Shown: one piece after another, positions 14,682-23,396 of the stretch | How positions within the stretch are numbered: the stretch's first letter is position 1 | Layout of the letters: each line of letters starts with the position of its first letter | Origin: Cellulomonas alba | Lineage (GTDB): Bacteria > Actinomycetota > Actinomycetes > Actinomycetales > Cellulomonadaceae | Length of the DNA: 64,000 nucleotides | Direction: 5' to 3' | Assembly (NCBI RefSeq): GCF_030362835.1 | Contig: NZ_JAUCGQ010000001.1 | Coordinates: forward strand, 1,715,461-1,779,460 | The notes under the pieces: generated by a model | The model's input: only the letters and a program-made list of their open reading frames with translations | Told to the model about the DNA's origin: nothing | Databases searched by the model: none | Made by a program: the position numbers and the translations under genes

Positions 14682-16213
14682 GGGCCCTCACCCCCGGTCG
14701 GCTCGGCAGAGATGCCGGTGCCGCGCAGCCCGTCGGGAAGCACCGCGACGACGTACGGCGACCGCAGCGTGAGCGCAGTCGCCGCGCGCTCGGTGTAGCG
14801 GAACAGCGGGCCGGCCGCGAACGTCAGGCCGAGGCCGAGCACCACCAGCGCGGTCGCGGCGCCGACCATGCCGGCGGGCAGGCGCACCGGCCGCACCTCG
14901 GCCGGCGGGGTCTGCCAGAACGCCTTGTTCCACGCCTTGACCATCGCGTACAGCGTGAGGAGCGACGTCAGCACCCCGCCCGCCACCAGCGCGAACGCGA
15001 GCGGCGTGCCCAGCGCGACGCCCGCCTCGAGCAGGCCGAGCTTGCCGAGGAAGCCGGACAACGGCGGGATGCCGGCCAGGTTCATGGCGGGTACGAAGAA
15101 CAGGACCGCGACGACGGGCGCGAGCTTGGCGAGGCCGCCGAGCCGCGACAGCGACGTCGACCCGCCCACGCGCTCCACGAGCCCGACGACGAGGAACAGT
15201 GCGGTCTGCACCGTGATGTGGTGGACCACGTAGTAGATGGCGGCGCTCCAGCCCGCCGTGGTGGACAGAGCGATGCCGAAGACCATGTAGCCGATGTGGC
15301 TGACGAGCGTGAACGAGAGCATCCGCTTGATGTCGTCCTGCGCGACCGCGCCGAGGATGCCGACGACCATCGTCGCGAGCGCGGCCCACATCAGGACCGT
15401 GTCGAGGCGGCCGTCGGGGAACAGCAGCGTCTGCGTGCGGATCATCGCGTAGACGCCGACCTTCGTCAGCAGGCCCGCGAACACGGCCGTCACGGGCGCC
15501 GGCGCGGTCGGGTAGGAGTCCGGCAGCCACGCCGACAGCGGGAACACGGCCGCCTTGATGGCGAACGCGAGCAGCAGCAGCACCTGCAGCACGAGCCGGA
15601 CGCCCGGGTCGATCTCGGGCAGGCGGATCGCGAGCTGCGCGAGGTTCACCGTGCCGCACGTCGCGTAGATCGCCGCGAGCGCGACGAGGAACAGCACCGA
15701 CGAGAGCAGCGCGACGACCACGTAGACCGTCCCGGCGCGCACGCGCTCGCGCGAGCCGCCGAGCGTGATCAGCACGTACGACGCGGCGAGCAGCACCTCG
15801 AAGCCGACGTAGATGTTGAACAGGTCGCCCGAGAGGAACGCGTTGGCGACGCCCGCCGCCAGCACGAGGTACGTCGGGTGGTAGATCGAGATCGGCGCGC
15901 GCTCGTGCTCGCCCTCGCCCTGGGCGAGCGAGTACACGAGGACGCAGAGCGTGACGGCGCTCGAGATCGTCAGCATGAGCGCCGAGAGCCGGTCCGCCAC
16001 GAGGTCGATGCCGACGGGCGCGGCCCAGTTCCCGACGTCGACCACGAGCGGGCCGGAGTCGGCGCCGACCAGCAGGCCGACCGCTGCGACGAGCACGATC
16101 GAGAGCGCCGTCACCGACACGATGCGCTGGATGGTCGGCCGGCGGTAGAGCGCCAGCGCGAGCCCCGCGGCGAACAGCGGGACGATCACGGGCAGCGGGA
16201 CGAGCCAGGTCAC
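14678..16213 (-). CDS. mnhD: Mrp/Mnh cation/proton antiporter subunit D
   Basis: 511 residues, about 14 membrane helices, homologous to NuoM/NuoN of complex I. The proton-translocating core is present: SGDLFNIYVGFEVLLAASYVLI with the conserved Glu, LLAFAIKAAVFPLSAWLPDSYPTAPAPVTAVFAGLLTKVGVYA with the conserved Lys residues, and IKRMLSFTLVSHIGYM. Overlaps mnhE and mnhC by four bases. MnhD and MnhA are the two proton channels of the complex. Confidence 0.95.
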   Translation of the reverse strand: MTWLVPLPVIVPLFAAGLALALYRRPTIQRIVSVTALSIVLVAAVGLLVGADSGPLVVDVGNWAAPVGIDLVADRLSALMLTISSAVTLCVLVYSLAQGEGEHERAPISIYHPTYLVLAAGVANAFLSGDLFNIYVGFEVLLAASYVLITLGGSRERVRAGTVYVVVALLSSVLFLVALAAIYATCGTVNLAQLAIRLPEIDPGVRLVLQVLLLLAFAIKAAVFPLSAWLPDSYPTAPAPVTAVFAGLLTKVGVYAMIRTQTLLFPDGRLDTVLMWAALATMVVGILGAVAQDDIKRMLSFTLVSHIGYMVFGIALSTTAGWSAAIYYVVHHITVQTALFLVVGLVERVGGSTSLSRLGGLAKLAPVVAVLFFVPAMNLAGIPPLSGFLGKLGLLEAGVALGTPLAFALVAGGVLTSLLTLYAMVKAWNKAFWQTPPAEVRPVRLPAGMVGAATALVVLGLGLTFAAGPLFRYTERAATALTLRSPYVVAVLPDGLRGTGISAEPTGGEGP

Positions 16214-16767
16214 GGGGCGTCACCGCCCGGGCCGTCTCCCGACGCGTGCGGTCGGCCGCCCTCGCCGCGCGCGTGGTCCGTGCCGCCGAGGTCGCCGCCG
16301 ACCACGACGCCCTCGTCCGTCTCGTCGCGCGCCAGCTCGGCCTCCTCGTCGAGCGTCGCGCCGGCGACGTCGATGTCGGTGTCGCGCGTCGCGAGCAGGT
16401 CGACGGCCGCGAGCCGTGCGATGCGACGGTCCTCGAGGTCGTCCTGCACCTCGTCGTGCCGGTGCAGCTGCCAGGACCGGTACGCGAGCGCCAGCAGGAA
16501 CGCCGTCATGCCGAGCGTGATGACGATCGCCGTCAGGACCATCGCCTGCGGCAGCGGGTCGCTCATCGGGCCGGACCCGCGCCCGACGATCGGCGGCCGT
16601 CCGGCCGCGCCGCCCGCGACGAGGAACAGGAGGTTCGCGCCGTTGCCGATCAGGATCACGCCGATCAGCACGCGCGTCAGGCTGCGCTCCAGCAGCAGGT
16701 ACACGCCCGCGGCGAACAGCACGCCGATCGCGACGACCAGCACGAGGTTCGGGCTCATGTCGATCAT
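16210..16767 (-). CDS. mnhC: Mrp/Mnh cation/proton antiporter subunit C
   Basis: 185 residues, NuoK-like. Three helices: LVLVVAIGVLFAAGVYLLLERSLTRVLIGVILIGNGANLLFLV, then DPLPQAMVLTAIVITLGMTAFLLALAYR, the standard MnhC/NuoK landmarks. The last ~70 residues are acidic and histidine/arginine-containing, longer than in most homologues. Coupled to both neighbours by four-base overlaps. Confidence 0.94.
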   Translation of the reverse strand: MIDMSPNLVLVVAIGVLFAAGVYLLLERSLTRVLIGVILIGNGANLLFLVAGGAAGRPPIVGRGSGPMSDPLPQAMVLTAIVITLGMTAFLLALAYRSWQLHRHDEVQDDLEDRRIARLAAVDLLATRDTDIDVAGATLDEEAELARDETDEGVVVGGDLGGTDHARGEGGRPHASGDGPGGDAP

Positions 16768-19748
16768 CGGCGCACCCGCTGCCGGCTGCGGAGCGGCCCG
16801 TCGTCGAGCCCCTGCTCCTCGCGCCGGTCGATCTCGGCGCCGAGCGACCGCAGGATGTCGAGCACCAGTCCGACGACCACCAGGAACACGCCGACGTCGA
16901 AGAACACGCTCGTGACGAGGTGCACGTCGCCGATCACCGGCGGGTGCAGGTCGACGATCACGGACTCGAGCACCTGCTTGCCGAACACCATGGCGACGAG
17001 CCCGACGCCGGCGGACAGGAAAAGGCCCGTGCCGAGCAGCACGCCCGGCTGCACGGGCGCGGCCTCACCGAGCTCGTACCGACCGCCCGCCAGGTACCGC
17101 ACGATCAGCGCGATGCCCGTGACGAGCCCCGCGGCGAACCCGCCGCCGGGCGCGTTGTGCCCGCTGAACAGCAGGAACACCGAGTACACGATCATCGTGT
17201 GGAACAGCAGCCGGACCACGACCTCGAAGATCACCGAGCGGCGCTGCGGCGCGAGCGTGCGGCCCGCGCTGAGCCACTCGCGGTCGACGGCCCGGCCCTC
17301 GGCGCGGCGCGCGACCGACGCGGGGCGCCGCAGCGCGGCCATCGGGTCGTCGATGCCGCCCCAGACCGCGCGGTCCTGGTCGGCGTCGGCGGCGCGGAAG
17401 ATCGCGCCCGAGCGGCGCGAGACGAACACGAGCGACGCGATGCCGGTCGCGGCCACGAGGAGCACGGAGATCTCGCCGACGGTGTCCCACGCGCGGATGT
17501 CGACGAGCGTGACGTTGACGATGTTGGTGCCGCCGCCGAACTCGACGGCCTCCTGGGCGAACGCGTCCGAGACGGGAGCGTGGACCCGCGCGGACGGCGC
17601 GACGAGCGCGACGCCCATGACGACGAGCCCGACCGCGACGCCGATGCCGAGCCGCACCCACCGGCTCGCGGCGAGCGGCCGGTCCGAGAAGTAGGGCGGC
17701 AGCTTGCGCAGCACGAGCACGAACACGACGAGCGTCACGGTCTCGGTCAGCACCTGCGTGAGCGCGAGGTCCGGCGCGCCCTGCAGCAGGAACAGCCCCG
17801 CCACGGAGTACCCGCCGACGCCGAGCAGGATCACGGCCTTGAGGCGCCGCCGCGAGCGCGCGGCCAGCACCGCCGACGCCACGACGAAAGCCGCGAACAC
17901 GAGCTGCCCCGGCGTGTCCCACGCGCGCACCGACTGCGGCCACGCGGCGGCCGCGATCGTGACGCCGCCGACCGCGAGCGCGAACACGACGAGGATCAGG
18001 CCGAGGTAGAACGGGAGCGAGCCGCGCTGCGTGAGCGCCGTGACGTCGGCCGCGAGGTCGTCGAGCCGGCGCATCGCACGGCGGTACACCCGGTCGGCCT
18101 CGGGACCGCGGTACGCGCCGGACTGCCAGGCCTCGACCCGGTCGCGGATCGCGAACAGCAGCGCGCCGACGCCGAGGATCCCGATCGTGAGCGCGAGCGT
18201 CGGCGTCCACCCCGCCCACAGCGCCAGGTGCCCGGGCTCGCCCTCGGGGTAGGTCTCGGCGTACGGCGCGAGCAGGTGCTCGCCGAGGTGCGGCAGCAGC
18301 GCGACCGCGAGGCCCAGCACCGCGAGGATCAGCGCCGGCCACACGAGCACGAGCGAGGGGTGGCTGATCGGCGCGGGCCGCGCGTCGGGCGTCCCCGCCT
18401 CGGCGATCGTCAGCCCGACATCCTGCGAGGCGGCCTCCGTGACGAGCGCGCGCTTCGTCGCGAACGCTCCCCACCACAGCCGGAGCCCGTACCCGACCGT
18501 GAGCACCGAACCGACGGCGACGGCGACGAGCACGACCGGCCCGACCCAGCCGCGGTCCAGGTGCGCGATCCCCTCGAGGCCCGCCTCCTTGGCGACGTAG
18601 CCCGCGAACGGCGGGAGGCCGATCATCGACGCCGTGGCGAGCGCGCCCGCCGTCGCCGTGAGCGGCAGCTCACGCCCGACACCCGAGAGCCGACGCAGGT
18701 CGCGCGTGCCGGTCGCGGCGTCGACCACGCCGACCACCAGGAACAGCGCTGCCTTGAACATGGCGTGCGCGCCGAGCATCGCGAGCCCGGCGAGCGCGGT
18801 GGCGCGCGTGCCGAGCCCGCACAGCAGCACGAGCAGGCCGAGCTGGCTCACCGTGCCGAACGCGAGCACGAGCTTGAGGTCGTGCTGCCGCAGCGCGCGG
18901 TACCCGCCGAGCAGCAGGGTTGCGCAGCCGAGCGTCGTGATGAGCCAGCGCCAGGTCGGGTCGCTGGAGTACGCGGGCCCGAACCGCGCGACGAGGTAGA
19001 CGCCTGCCTTCACCATCGCCGCGGCGTGCAGGTACGCGCTCACCGGGGTCGGCGCCGCCATCGCGGCGGGCAGCCAGAAGTGGAACGGGATCAGCGCGGA
19101 CTTCGTGACGACCCCGGCGACGAGGCACACGATGGCGACGGTCGCGGCGGTGCCGTGCGGCGGGTGGGCGATCACCTCGCTGAGCCGGTACGTGCCCGCG
19201 GCGTGGCCCAGCAGGAGGAGCCCGACGAGCATCGCCAGGCCGCCGGCCGTCGTGATGACGATCGCCTGCATCGCCGCGCGGCGGCTCGGCTTGCGGTCCG
19301 CGTAGTGCCCGATGAGCAGGTACGACGTCACCGTCGTCAGCTCCCAGAACACGAACATCAGCAGCATGTCGTCGGCCAGGACGAGGCCCAGCATCGAGCC
19401 CGCGAACGCGACGAACACGCACGCGAACCGGCCCAGCCCCTGCGCGCCCGCACGGAAGTAGCCCGAGCAGTAGACGAGCACCAGCGCGCCGACGCCGCCG
19501 ACGACGACCGTCATCAGCCAGCCGAGCGTGTCGAGCCGGAACGCGAGCTGCAGGCCGAGGCTCGGGATCCAGTCGACGACCTCGGTGGGACCCTGCCCGT
19601 GCTGCACGCGGCTCGTCAGGCTCAGCGCCCACACGACCGCCGCGGCGGGCACGGTCGCCAGCAGCACGAACGCGCGCCGGCCGAGCCACCCCACGAGCGC
19701 GGGCGCGACGAGCGCCGCCACAGCGTGGGCGAGGAGCAGCGCCAGCAC
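16764..19748 (-). CDS. mnhA: Mrp/Mnh antiporter fused subunits A and B
   Basis: 994 residues from a GTG start. Residues ~1-500 are the NuoL-like MnhA core (FVFWELTTVTSYLLIGHYADRKPSRRAA, SALIPFHFWLPAAMAAPTPVSAYLHAAAMVKAGVYL with the conserved Glu/Lys pattern). The middle carries MnhA C-terminal/MbhD-like and MbhE-like helices (LLQGAPDLALTQVLTETVTLVVFVLVLRKLP). The last ~150 residues are MnhB (FHTMIVYSVFLLFSGHNAPGGGFAAGLVTGIALIVRYLAGG). The A-B fusion is common in actinobacteria and replaces separate A and B genes. First gene of the operon; the divergent ABC gene starts 176 nt away. Confidence 0.94.
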   Translation of the reverse strand: MLALLLAHAVAALVAPALVGWLGRRAFVLLATVPAAAVVWALSLTSRVQHGQGPTEVVDWIPSLGLQLAFRLDTLGWLMTVVVGGVGALVLVYCSGYFRAGAQGLGRFACVFVAFAGSMLGLVLADDMLLMFVFWELTTVTSYLLIGHYADRKPSRRAAMQAIVITTAGGLAMLVGLLLLGHAAGTYRLSEVIAHPPHGTAATVAIVCLVAGVVTKSALIPFHFWLPAAMAAPTPVSAYLHAAAMVKAGVYLVARFGPAYSSDPTWRWLITTLGCATLLLGGYRALRQHDLKLVLAFGTVSQLGLLVLLCGLGTRATALAGLAMLGAHAMFKAALFLVVGVVDAATGTRDLRRLSGVGRELPLTATAGALATASMIGLPPFAGYVAKEAGLEGIAHLDRGWVGPVVLVAVAVGSVLTVGYGLRLWWGAFATKRALVTEAASQDVGLTIAEAGTPDARPAPISHPSLVLVWPALILAVLGLAVALLPHLGEHLLAPYAETYPEGEPGHLALWAGWTPTLALTIGILGVGALLFAIRDRVEAWQSGAYRGPEADRVYRRAMRRLDDLAADVTALTQRGSLPFYLGLILVVFALAVGGVTIAAAAWPQSVRAWDTPGQLVFAAFVVASAVLAARSRRRLKAVILLGVGGYSVAGLFLLQGAPDLALTQVLTETVTLVVFVLVLRKLPPYFSDRPLAASRWVRLGIGVAVGLVVMGVALVAPSARVHAPVSDAFAQEAVEFGGGTNIVNVTLVDIRAWDTVGEISVLLVAATGIASLVFVSRRSGAIFRAADADQDRAVWGGIDDPMAALRRPASVARRAEGRAVDREWLSAGRTLAPQRRSVIFEVVVRLLFHTMIVYSVFLLFSGHNAPGGGFAAGLVTGIALIVRYLAGGRYELGEAAPVQPGVLLGTGLFLSAGVGLVAMVFGKQVLESVIVDLHPPVIGDVHLVTSVFFDVGVFLVVVGLVLDILRSLGAEIDRREEQGLDDGPLRSRQRVRR

Positions 19749-19924
19749 GTCCGGCTCCGTCCTGTCGGGGCGGGTGTCGGTCGGGACGTCCCCGGCCGGT
19801 GGCGCCTGCCTCCGAACACGGCAACGAGTCGTTCAAGAATCTATCAAGCGCTCGCGCCGGTTCCCGACCGCCGCCCGCGCCCCGGGGGTTCCGGGTTGCC
19901 TCGGGTCCTGATTGGATCGAGCGC

Positions 19925-20848
19925 GTGCCCACGCTCGACATCGACCGGCTCGACAAGTCCTACGGCGAGGTGCGTGCGCTGCGCGGCATGACGTTCTCCG
20001 TCGCGGGCGGTGAGATCTTCGGCTTCGTCGGCTCCAACGGCGCGGGCAAGTCGACGACGATGCGCATCGCCCTCGGCGTGCTCGCCGCCGACGCCGGTGT
20101 CGTCCGGTGGGACGGCCGCGAGCTCGACCACGCGATGCGCCGCCGGATCGGCTACATGCCCGAGGAGCGCGGCCTCTACCCGCGCATGACGGTCGCCGAC
20201 CAGCTCGTCTACCTCGCGCGGCTGCACGGCCTGACGCCGGCCGCGGCCCGCCGGTCGATGGAGCGCTGGACCGAGGTGCTCGGCATCGCGCCCCGCCGCG
20301 ACGACGAGGTGCTCAAGCTGTCGCTCGGCAACCAGCAGCGCGCCCAGCTCGCGGCCGCCCTCGTGCACGAGCCGGAGATCCTCGTGCTCGACGAGCCGTT
20401 CTCCGGGCTCGACCCCGTCGCCGTCGACGTCATGAGCGGCGTGCTGAGCGAGCAGGCCGCGGCCGGCGTCCCCGTGCTGTTCTCGTCGCACCAGCTCGAG
20501 CTCGTCGAGCGGCTGTGCGACCGGGTCGGCATCGTGCAGGCGGGCACGATGGTCGCGGTCGGCTCGATCGAGGAGCTGCGGACCACCGACGAGCGGCGCT
20601 GGCTGGTGGACGGTCCGGCCGGGGCCTCGTGGGCCGCGGCGGTCCCGGACGTGCGGGTCGTGTCCGCGCAGGGCACGCGCACCGTCGTCGAGGCTGCGGG
20701 CCCCGGGCCGGACGACGTCGACCAGCGCGTGCTCGCCGCCGCGCTGGCCGCGGGACCCGTGCGCGAGTTCACCCGTCAGCAGCCGACGCTCGTCGAGCTC
20801 TACCGCGACGTGGTCGCCGCCCCCGTGCCGCAGGAGGTCAGCGCATGA
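19925..20848 (+). CDS. ABC-2 type exporter, ATP-binding subunit (NatA-like)
   Basis: 307 residues from GTG 19925; no strong ribosome site is visible, so the start rests on homology (TLDIDRLDKSYGEVRALRGM). Walker A GSNGAGKST (~residues 40-48), signature LSLGNQQR, Walker B ILVLDEPFSGLDP, H-loop SSHQLELVE. The ~80-residue C-terminal extension is the DUF4162-like domain of NatA-type ATPases. Paired by ATGA overlap with the permease downstream. Candidate cargo: Na+, drugs or lipids; not decidable from sequence. Confidence 0.88.
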   Translation: MPTLDIDRLDKSYGEVRALRGMTFSVAGGEIFGFVGSNGAGKSTTMRIALGVLAADAGVVRWDGRELDHAMRRRIGYMPEERGLYPRMTVADQLVYLARLHGLTPAAARRSMERWTEVLGIAPRRDDEVLKLSLGNQQRAQLAAALVHEPEILVLDEPFSGLDPVAVDVMSGVLSEQAAAGVPVLFSSHQLELVERLCDRVGIVQAGTMVAVGSIEELRTTDERRWLVDGPAGASWAAAVPDVRVVSAQGTRTVVEAAGPGPDDVDQRVLAAALAAGPVREFTRQQPTLVELYRDVVAAPVPQEVSA

Positions 20849-22110
20849 CGACGACGCCGCCCGGGTCGAGCGTCACGGCCGTCGCGCCCGGCGCAGACGT
20901 CGGCACCCTCGGGTCGGGCGCCGCGATCCGCCTCGTCGCCGGCCGCGAGCTGTCGACCCGCCTGCGCTCGAAGGCGTTCGTGTGGACGACCGTCGCGCTC
21001 GTCGCGGGCGTCGTGCTCGGCGGGCTCGCCATCCACTTCTTCGGCGGCAACCGCGCCGCACCGGCGTCGCAGGTCGCGATCGTGTCGTCGGCGGGCGACG
21101 TCGCCGACCCGCTCGTCGCGACCGGCAAGGCGGTCGGCGTGACGATCGAGCCGCGCACCGTCGCGGACCGCGCCGCCGGCGAGGCCCTGCTGCGCTCGGA
21201 CGCGGTCGACGCCGTGATCGTCTCCACCTCGCCCGACCTCGAGGTCGTCGTCAAGCAGTCGCTCGACGACCACGGGCAGGCCGTGCTCGGCGCGCTCGCG
21301 CAGCAGCTCGCGCTCCGGTCCGCGATCACCGACCTGGGCGGCGACCCGGCCGCGGTCGCGGCGCAGGTGTCGTCGGCCGCGCCCGTCGCCACCGCGCTCG
21401 AGCCCGCCAAGAAGCAGGACGCCGGCCAGATCGTGGCGGGCTACATCACGGGGATCCTGCTGTTCCTCACGCTGATGACGGCCGGCCAGCTCGTCGCGCA
21501 GGGCGTCGTCGAGGAGAAGTCGAGCCGCGTGGTCGAGCTGCTCCTCGCGACGGTGCGGCCCTGGCAGCTGATGGCGGGCAAGGTGGCGGGCATCGGCCTC
21601 GTGGGGCTGATCCAGATGGTGTGCGTGGTCGGCGCGGGCGTCGTCATGTCGCTGTCGCTCGGGCTGCTCGACGGGTCTGCGCTCGACGTCGGCGCCACCG
21701 CAGTCTGGGCGCTCGTGTGGTTCGTCGTCGGCTTCACGATGTTCGCGCTCGTGATCGCCGGGCTGTCCGCGCTGGTGTCGAGGCAGGAGGACGTCGGCTC
21801 GGTGATCGCGCCGATCATGGGGCTGCTCGTGATCCCCTACATCGTCGGGATCTCGATCGCTCCGTGGGACCCGACGAACCCGCTGGTCGTGTGGCTGTCG
21901 TTCGTGCCGTTCTGCTCCGCGCTGGTGATGCCGATGCGGATCGCGCTGGGCTCGGCCGAGACGTGGGAGGCGCTCGTCGCGCTCGCGATCTCGGTGGCGC
22001 TGATCCCGGCGCTCGTGTGGCTCGCGGGCCGCGTCTACTCGGGCGCGGTCCTCCACCAGGGCGGCCGCCTCCCCCTCCGCGAGGCCCTCCGCCCCCACCG
22101 CACCGACTGA
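20845..22110 (+). CDS. ABC-2 type exporter, permease subunit (NatB-like)
   Basis: 421 residues; ATG overlaps the ATPase stop (ATGA). One N-terminal helix (AFVWTTVALVAGVVLGGLAIHFF) is followed by a ~150-residue extracytoplasmic domain. A block of five or six helices then begins at AGQIVAGYITGILLFLTLMTAGQLVAQGVVEEKSSRVVELLLATVRPWQLMAGKVAG, the typical ABC-2/NatB permease signature. Completes a two-gene export system with its own ATPase. Confidence 0.88.
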   Translation: MTTTPPGSSVTAVAPGADVGTLGSGAAIRLVAGRELSTRLRSKAFVWTTVALVAGVVLGGLAIHFFGGNRAAPASQVAIVSSAGDVADPLVATGKAVGVTIEPRTVADRAAGEALLRSDAVDAVIVSTSPDLEVVVKQSLDDHGQAVLGALAQQLALRSAITDLGGDPAAVAAQVSSAAPVATALEPAKKQDAGQIVAGYITGILLFLTLMTAGQLVAQGVVEEKSSRVVELLLATVRPWQLMAGKVAGIGLVGLIQMVCVVGAGVVMSLSLGLLDGSALDVGATAVWALVWFVVGFTMFALVIAGLSALVSRQEDVGSVIAPIMGLLVIPYIVGISIAPWDPTNPLVVWLSFVPFCSALVMPMRIALGSAETWEALVALAISVALIPALVWLAGRVYSGAVLHQGGRLPLREALRPHRTD

Positions 22111-22134
22111 CCCCCCGGCCCGAGCCCGGCCGAC

Positions 22135-22192
22135 AACGAACATCGCCGCGGCCGCGTCACTGCGCACTGACGTGTCTGCGTCAACGTTCGTT
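22135..22192. repeat. Family-2 nested palindrome, left bracket of AbiEi/DUF559 paralogue 2
   Basis: 58 nt. Outer arms AACGAAC (22135-22141) and GTTCGTT (22186-22192), with imperfect pairing continuing inward to CGTCA / TGACG around a CTGCGCAC centre. It lies 24 nt after the exporter permease stop and 108 nt before the next gene's ATG. Related copies at 23279-23338 and 40281-40336 share ACGAAC/GTTCGT ends and a GTGACTG/CGCAGT-like centre. Confidence 0.8.
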
Positions 22193-22227
22193 GCCCGCGG
22201 CGGGTCGCCGACCCGAACACGCGCCCT

Positions 22228-22248
22228 GTGGACGACGCAACCGTCCAC
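22228..22248 (+). promoter_or_regulatory. Hairpin in the leader of AbiEi/DUF559 paralogue 2
   Basis: GTGGACG (22228-22234) and CGTCCAC (22242-22248) pair perfectly with a 7-nt loop, 52 nt before the ATG at 22301. It could be an operator or an RNA hairpin; the winged-helix N-domain of the downstream protein is one candidate binder. Confidence 0.4.
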
Positions 22249-22300
22249 CGGGGGCGGCTCGTCGCGATGTCGGCGCCTGCGCGACCGGCACGCTCGATCG

Positions 22301-23257
22301 ATGGCTCGACGACCCGGCGCACCTCTCCACGCAGGCCCCGACCTGCCGGACGTCGAGCTGGCCCGCGACTTCGCGCGGGACGCCGTCGCCCGGCGGGTCA
22401 GGGGCGGCGACTGGGAGCGGATCGGCTGGGGCATCTACCTCCCGCGAGCGCCGGCTCGAGCTGCCGAGGACACGGCGGCCGCAGCCGTTCGTCGCCGTGT
22501 CGCGCTGGCGCACGCGATCGGCGTGCATCGGCGCCTCAGCACCGACCACTGGTTCTCGCACGAGACGGCGGCTCTCATCTGGGGCCTCCCGACGCTCGAC
22601 CCTCCGTCATCGACGCACCTGATCCAGCGGCACTCGGCCGGCGCGCGCAGCGATCCTCAGGTCGTCCACCACGTAGCGGCTGTGGGGTCCGCCGACGTCA
22701 TCGTGCACCGCGGCCTCCCGGTCACGTCACTCGATCGGACCGTGCTCGACTGCGCACGCACGCTGGCACCCGCCGCGGGTCTTGTCGTCGCCGACGCCGC
22801 ACTCGCAGCCGGCGTGGTGCGCGAGGAGCTCCTCGGGCGCCTGGAGGGGGTGCGCGGCCGACCGGGCGCGCGACGGGCTCGGGCCGTCATCGACCTGGCC
22901 GATCCCGGCGCAGAGTCCGCAGGCGAGTCGTTCATGCGCTTCGTCCTCCTCCGTGACGGGCTCCCCAGGCCGTCGACGCAGGTGCGGGTCGTTACCCGCA
23001 CCGCCACCTACTGGGCTGACGCGGGCTGGGAGGAGTGGCGGACGCTGCTCGAGTACGACGGCGGCGGGAAGTACACGGACCGCGCGGCGCTCGTCCGGGA
23101 GAAGCATCGCCACGACGCGATCGTCGAGGCGGGCTACCGCGTGCTGCGCGTGTCGAAGGAGGACCTCCGAGGGACCCGCCTGACCGCCCGCGTGCTGGCA
23201 GCGCTGCCCGCGAGCCGACGCCCTCAGCTCCACCCGCGCCGCGATCTCCGCACCTGA
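22301..23257 (+). CDS. AbiEi-like winged-helix plus DUF559/Vsr-like nuclease-fold protein (paralogue 2)
   Basis: 318 residues. ATG 22301 gives the same N-terminal length as paralogue 1; no strong ribosome site is visible, and the frame is open back into the left palindrome. Winged-helix part ends RVRGGDWERIGWGIYLP (residues 32-48). Nuclease-fold part: GAESAGES (203-210), LEYDG (250-254, E251 and D253), REK (266-268), GYRVLRVSKEDL. Alignable over its whole length with the protein at 7592-8542 (shared FSH-TAAL-WGLP, HSAG, GLPVTSL-RT, LVVADAAL, VLRDGLP). No toxin gene is next to it. Lies between two family-2 palindromes. Activity and target unknown; fold assignment from motifs. Confidence 0.8.
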   Translation: MARRPGAPLHAGPDLPDVELARDFARDAVARRVRGGDWERIGWGIYLPRAPARAAEDTAAAAVRRRVALAHAIGVHRRLSTDHWFSHETAALIWGLPTLDPPSSTHLIQRHSAGARSDPQVVHHVAAVGSADVIVHRGLPVTSLDRTVLDCARTLAPAAGLVVADAALAAGVVREELLGRLEGVRGRPGARRARAVIDLADPGAESAGESFMRFVLLRDGLPRPSTQVRVVTRTATYWADAGWEEWRTLLEYDGGGKYTDRAALVREKHRHDAIVEAGYRVLRVSKEDLRGTRLTARVLAALPASRRPQLHPRRDLRT

Positions 23258-23278
23258 CGCGGGGCGCGCGGCCGCCGC

Positions 23279-23338
23279 CCACGAACAACCGCGCGAACAC
23301 GTGCATGCGCAGTCACGTGTCGGCGGCATTGTTCGTGG
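23279..23338. repeat. Family-2 nested palindrome, right bracket of AbiEi/DUF559 paralogue 2
   Basis: 60 nt starting 21 nt after the stop of the gene. Outer arms CCACGAACAA (23279-23288) and TTGTTCGTGG (23329-23338) pair perfectly. Inner arms ACACGTG and CACGTGT pair around CATGCGCAGT. Two-tier pairing as in the other copies. Confidence 0.85.
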
Positions 23339-23396
23339 TCGGGCGCGGGCGGGGCGGCGCCGCCGGCGGGGGTGGGGCGTCGGTACGGTGTGCGGC

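Noticed and set aside
15218..19799. Long plus-strand open frames opposite the Mnh operon
   Set aside because: The minus strand encodes recognisable antiporter subunits throughout; the opposite frames are low-complexity Arg/His/Glu-rich shadows.
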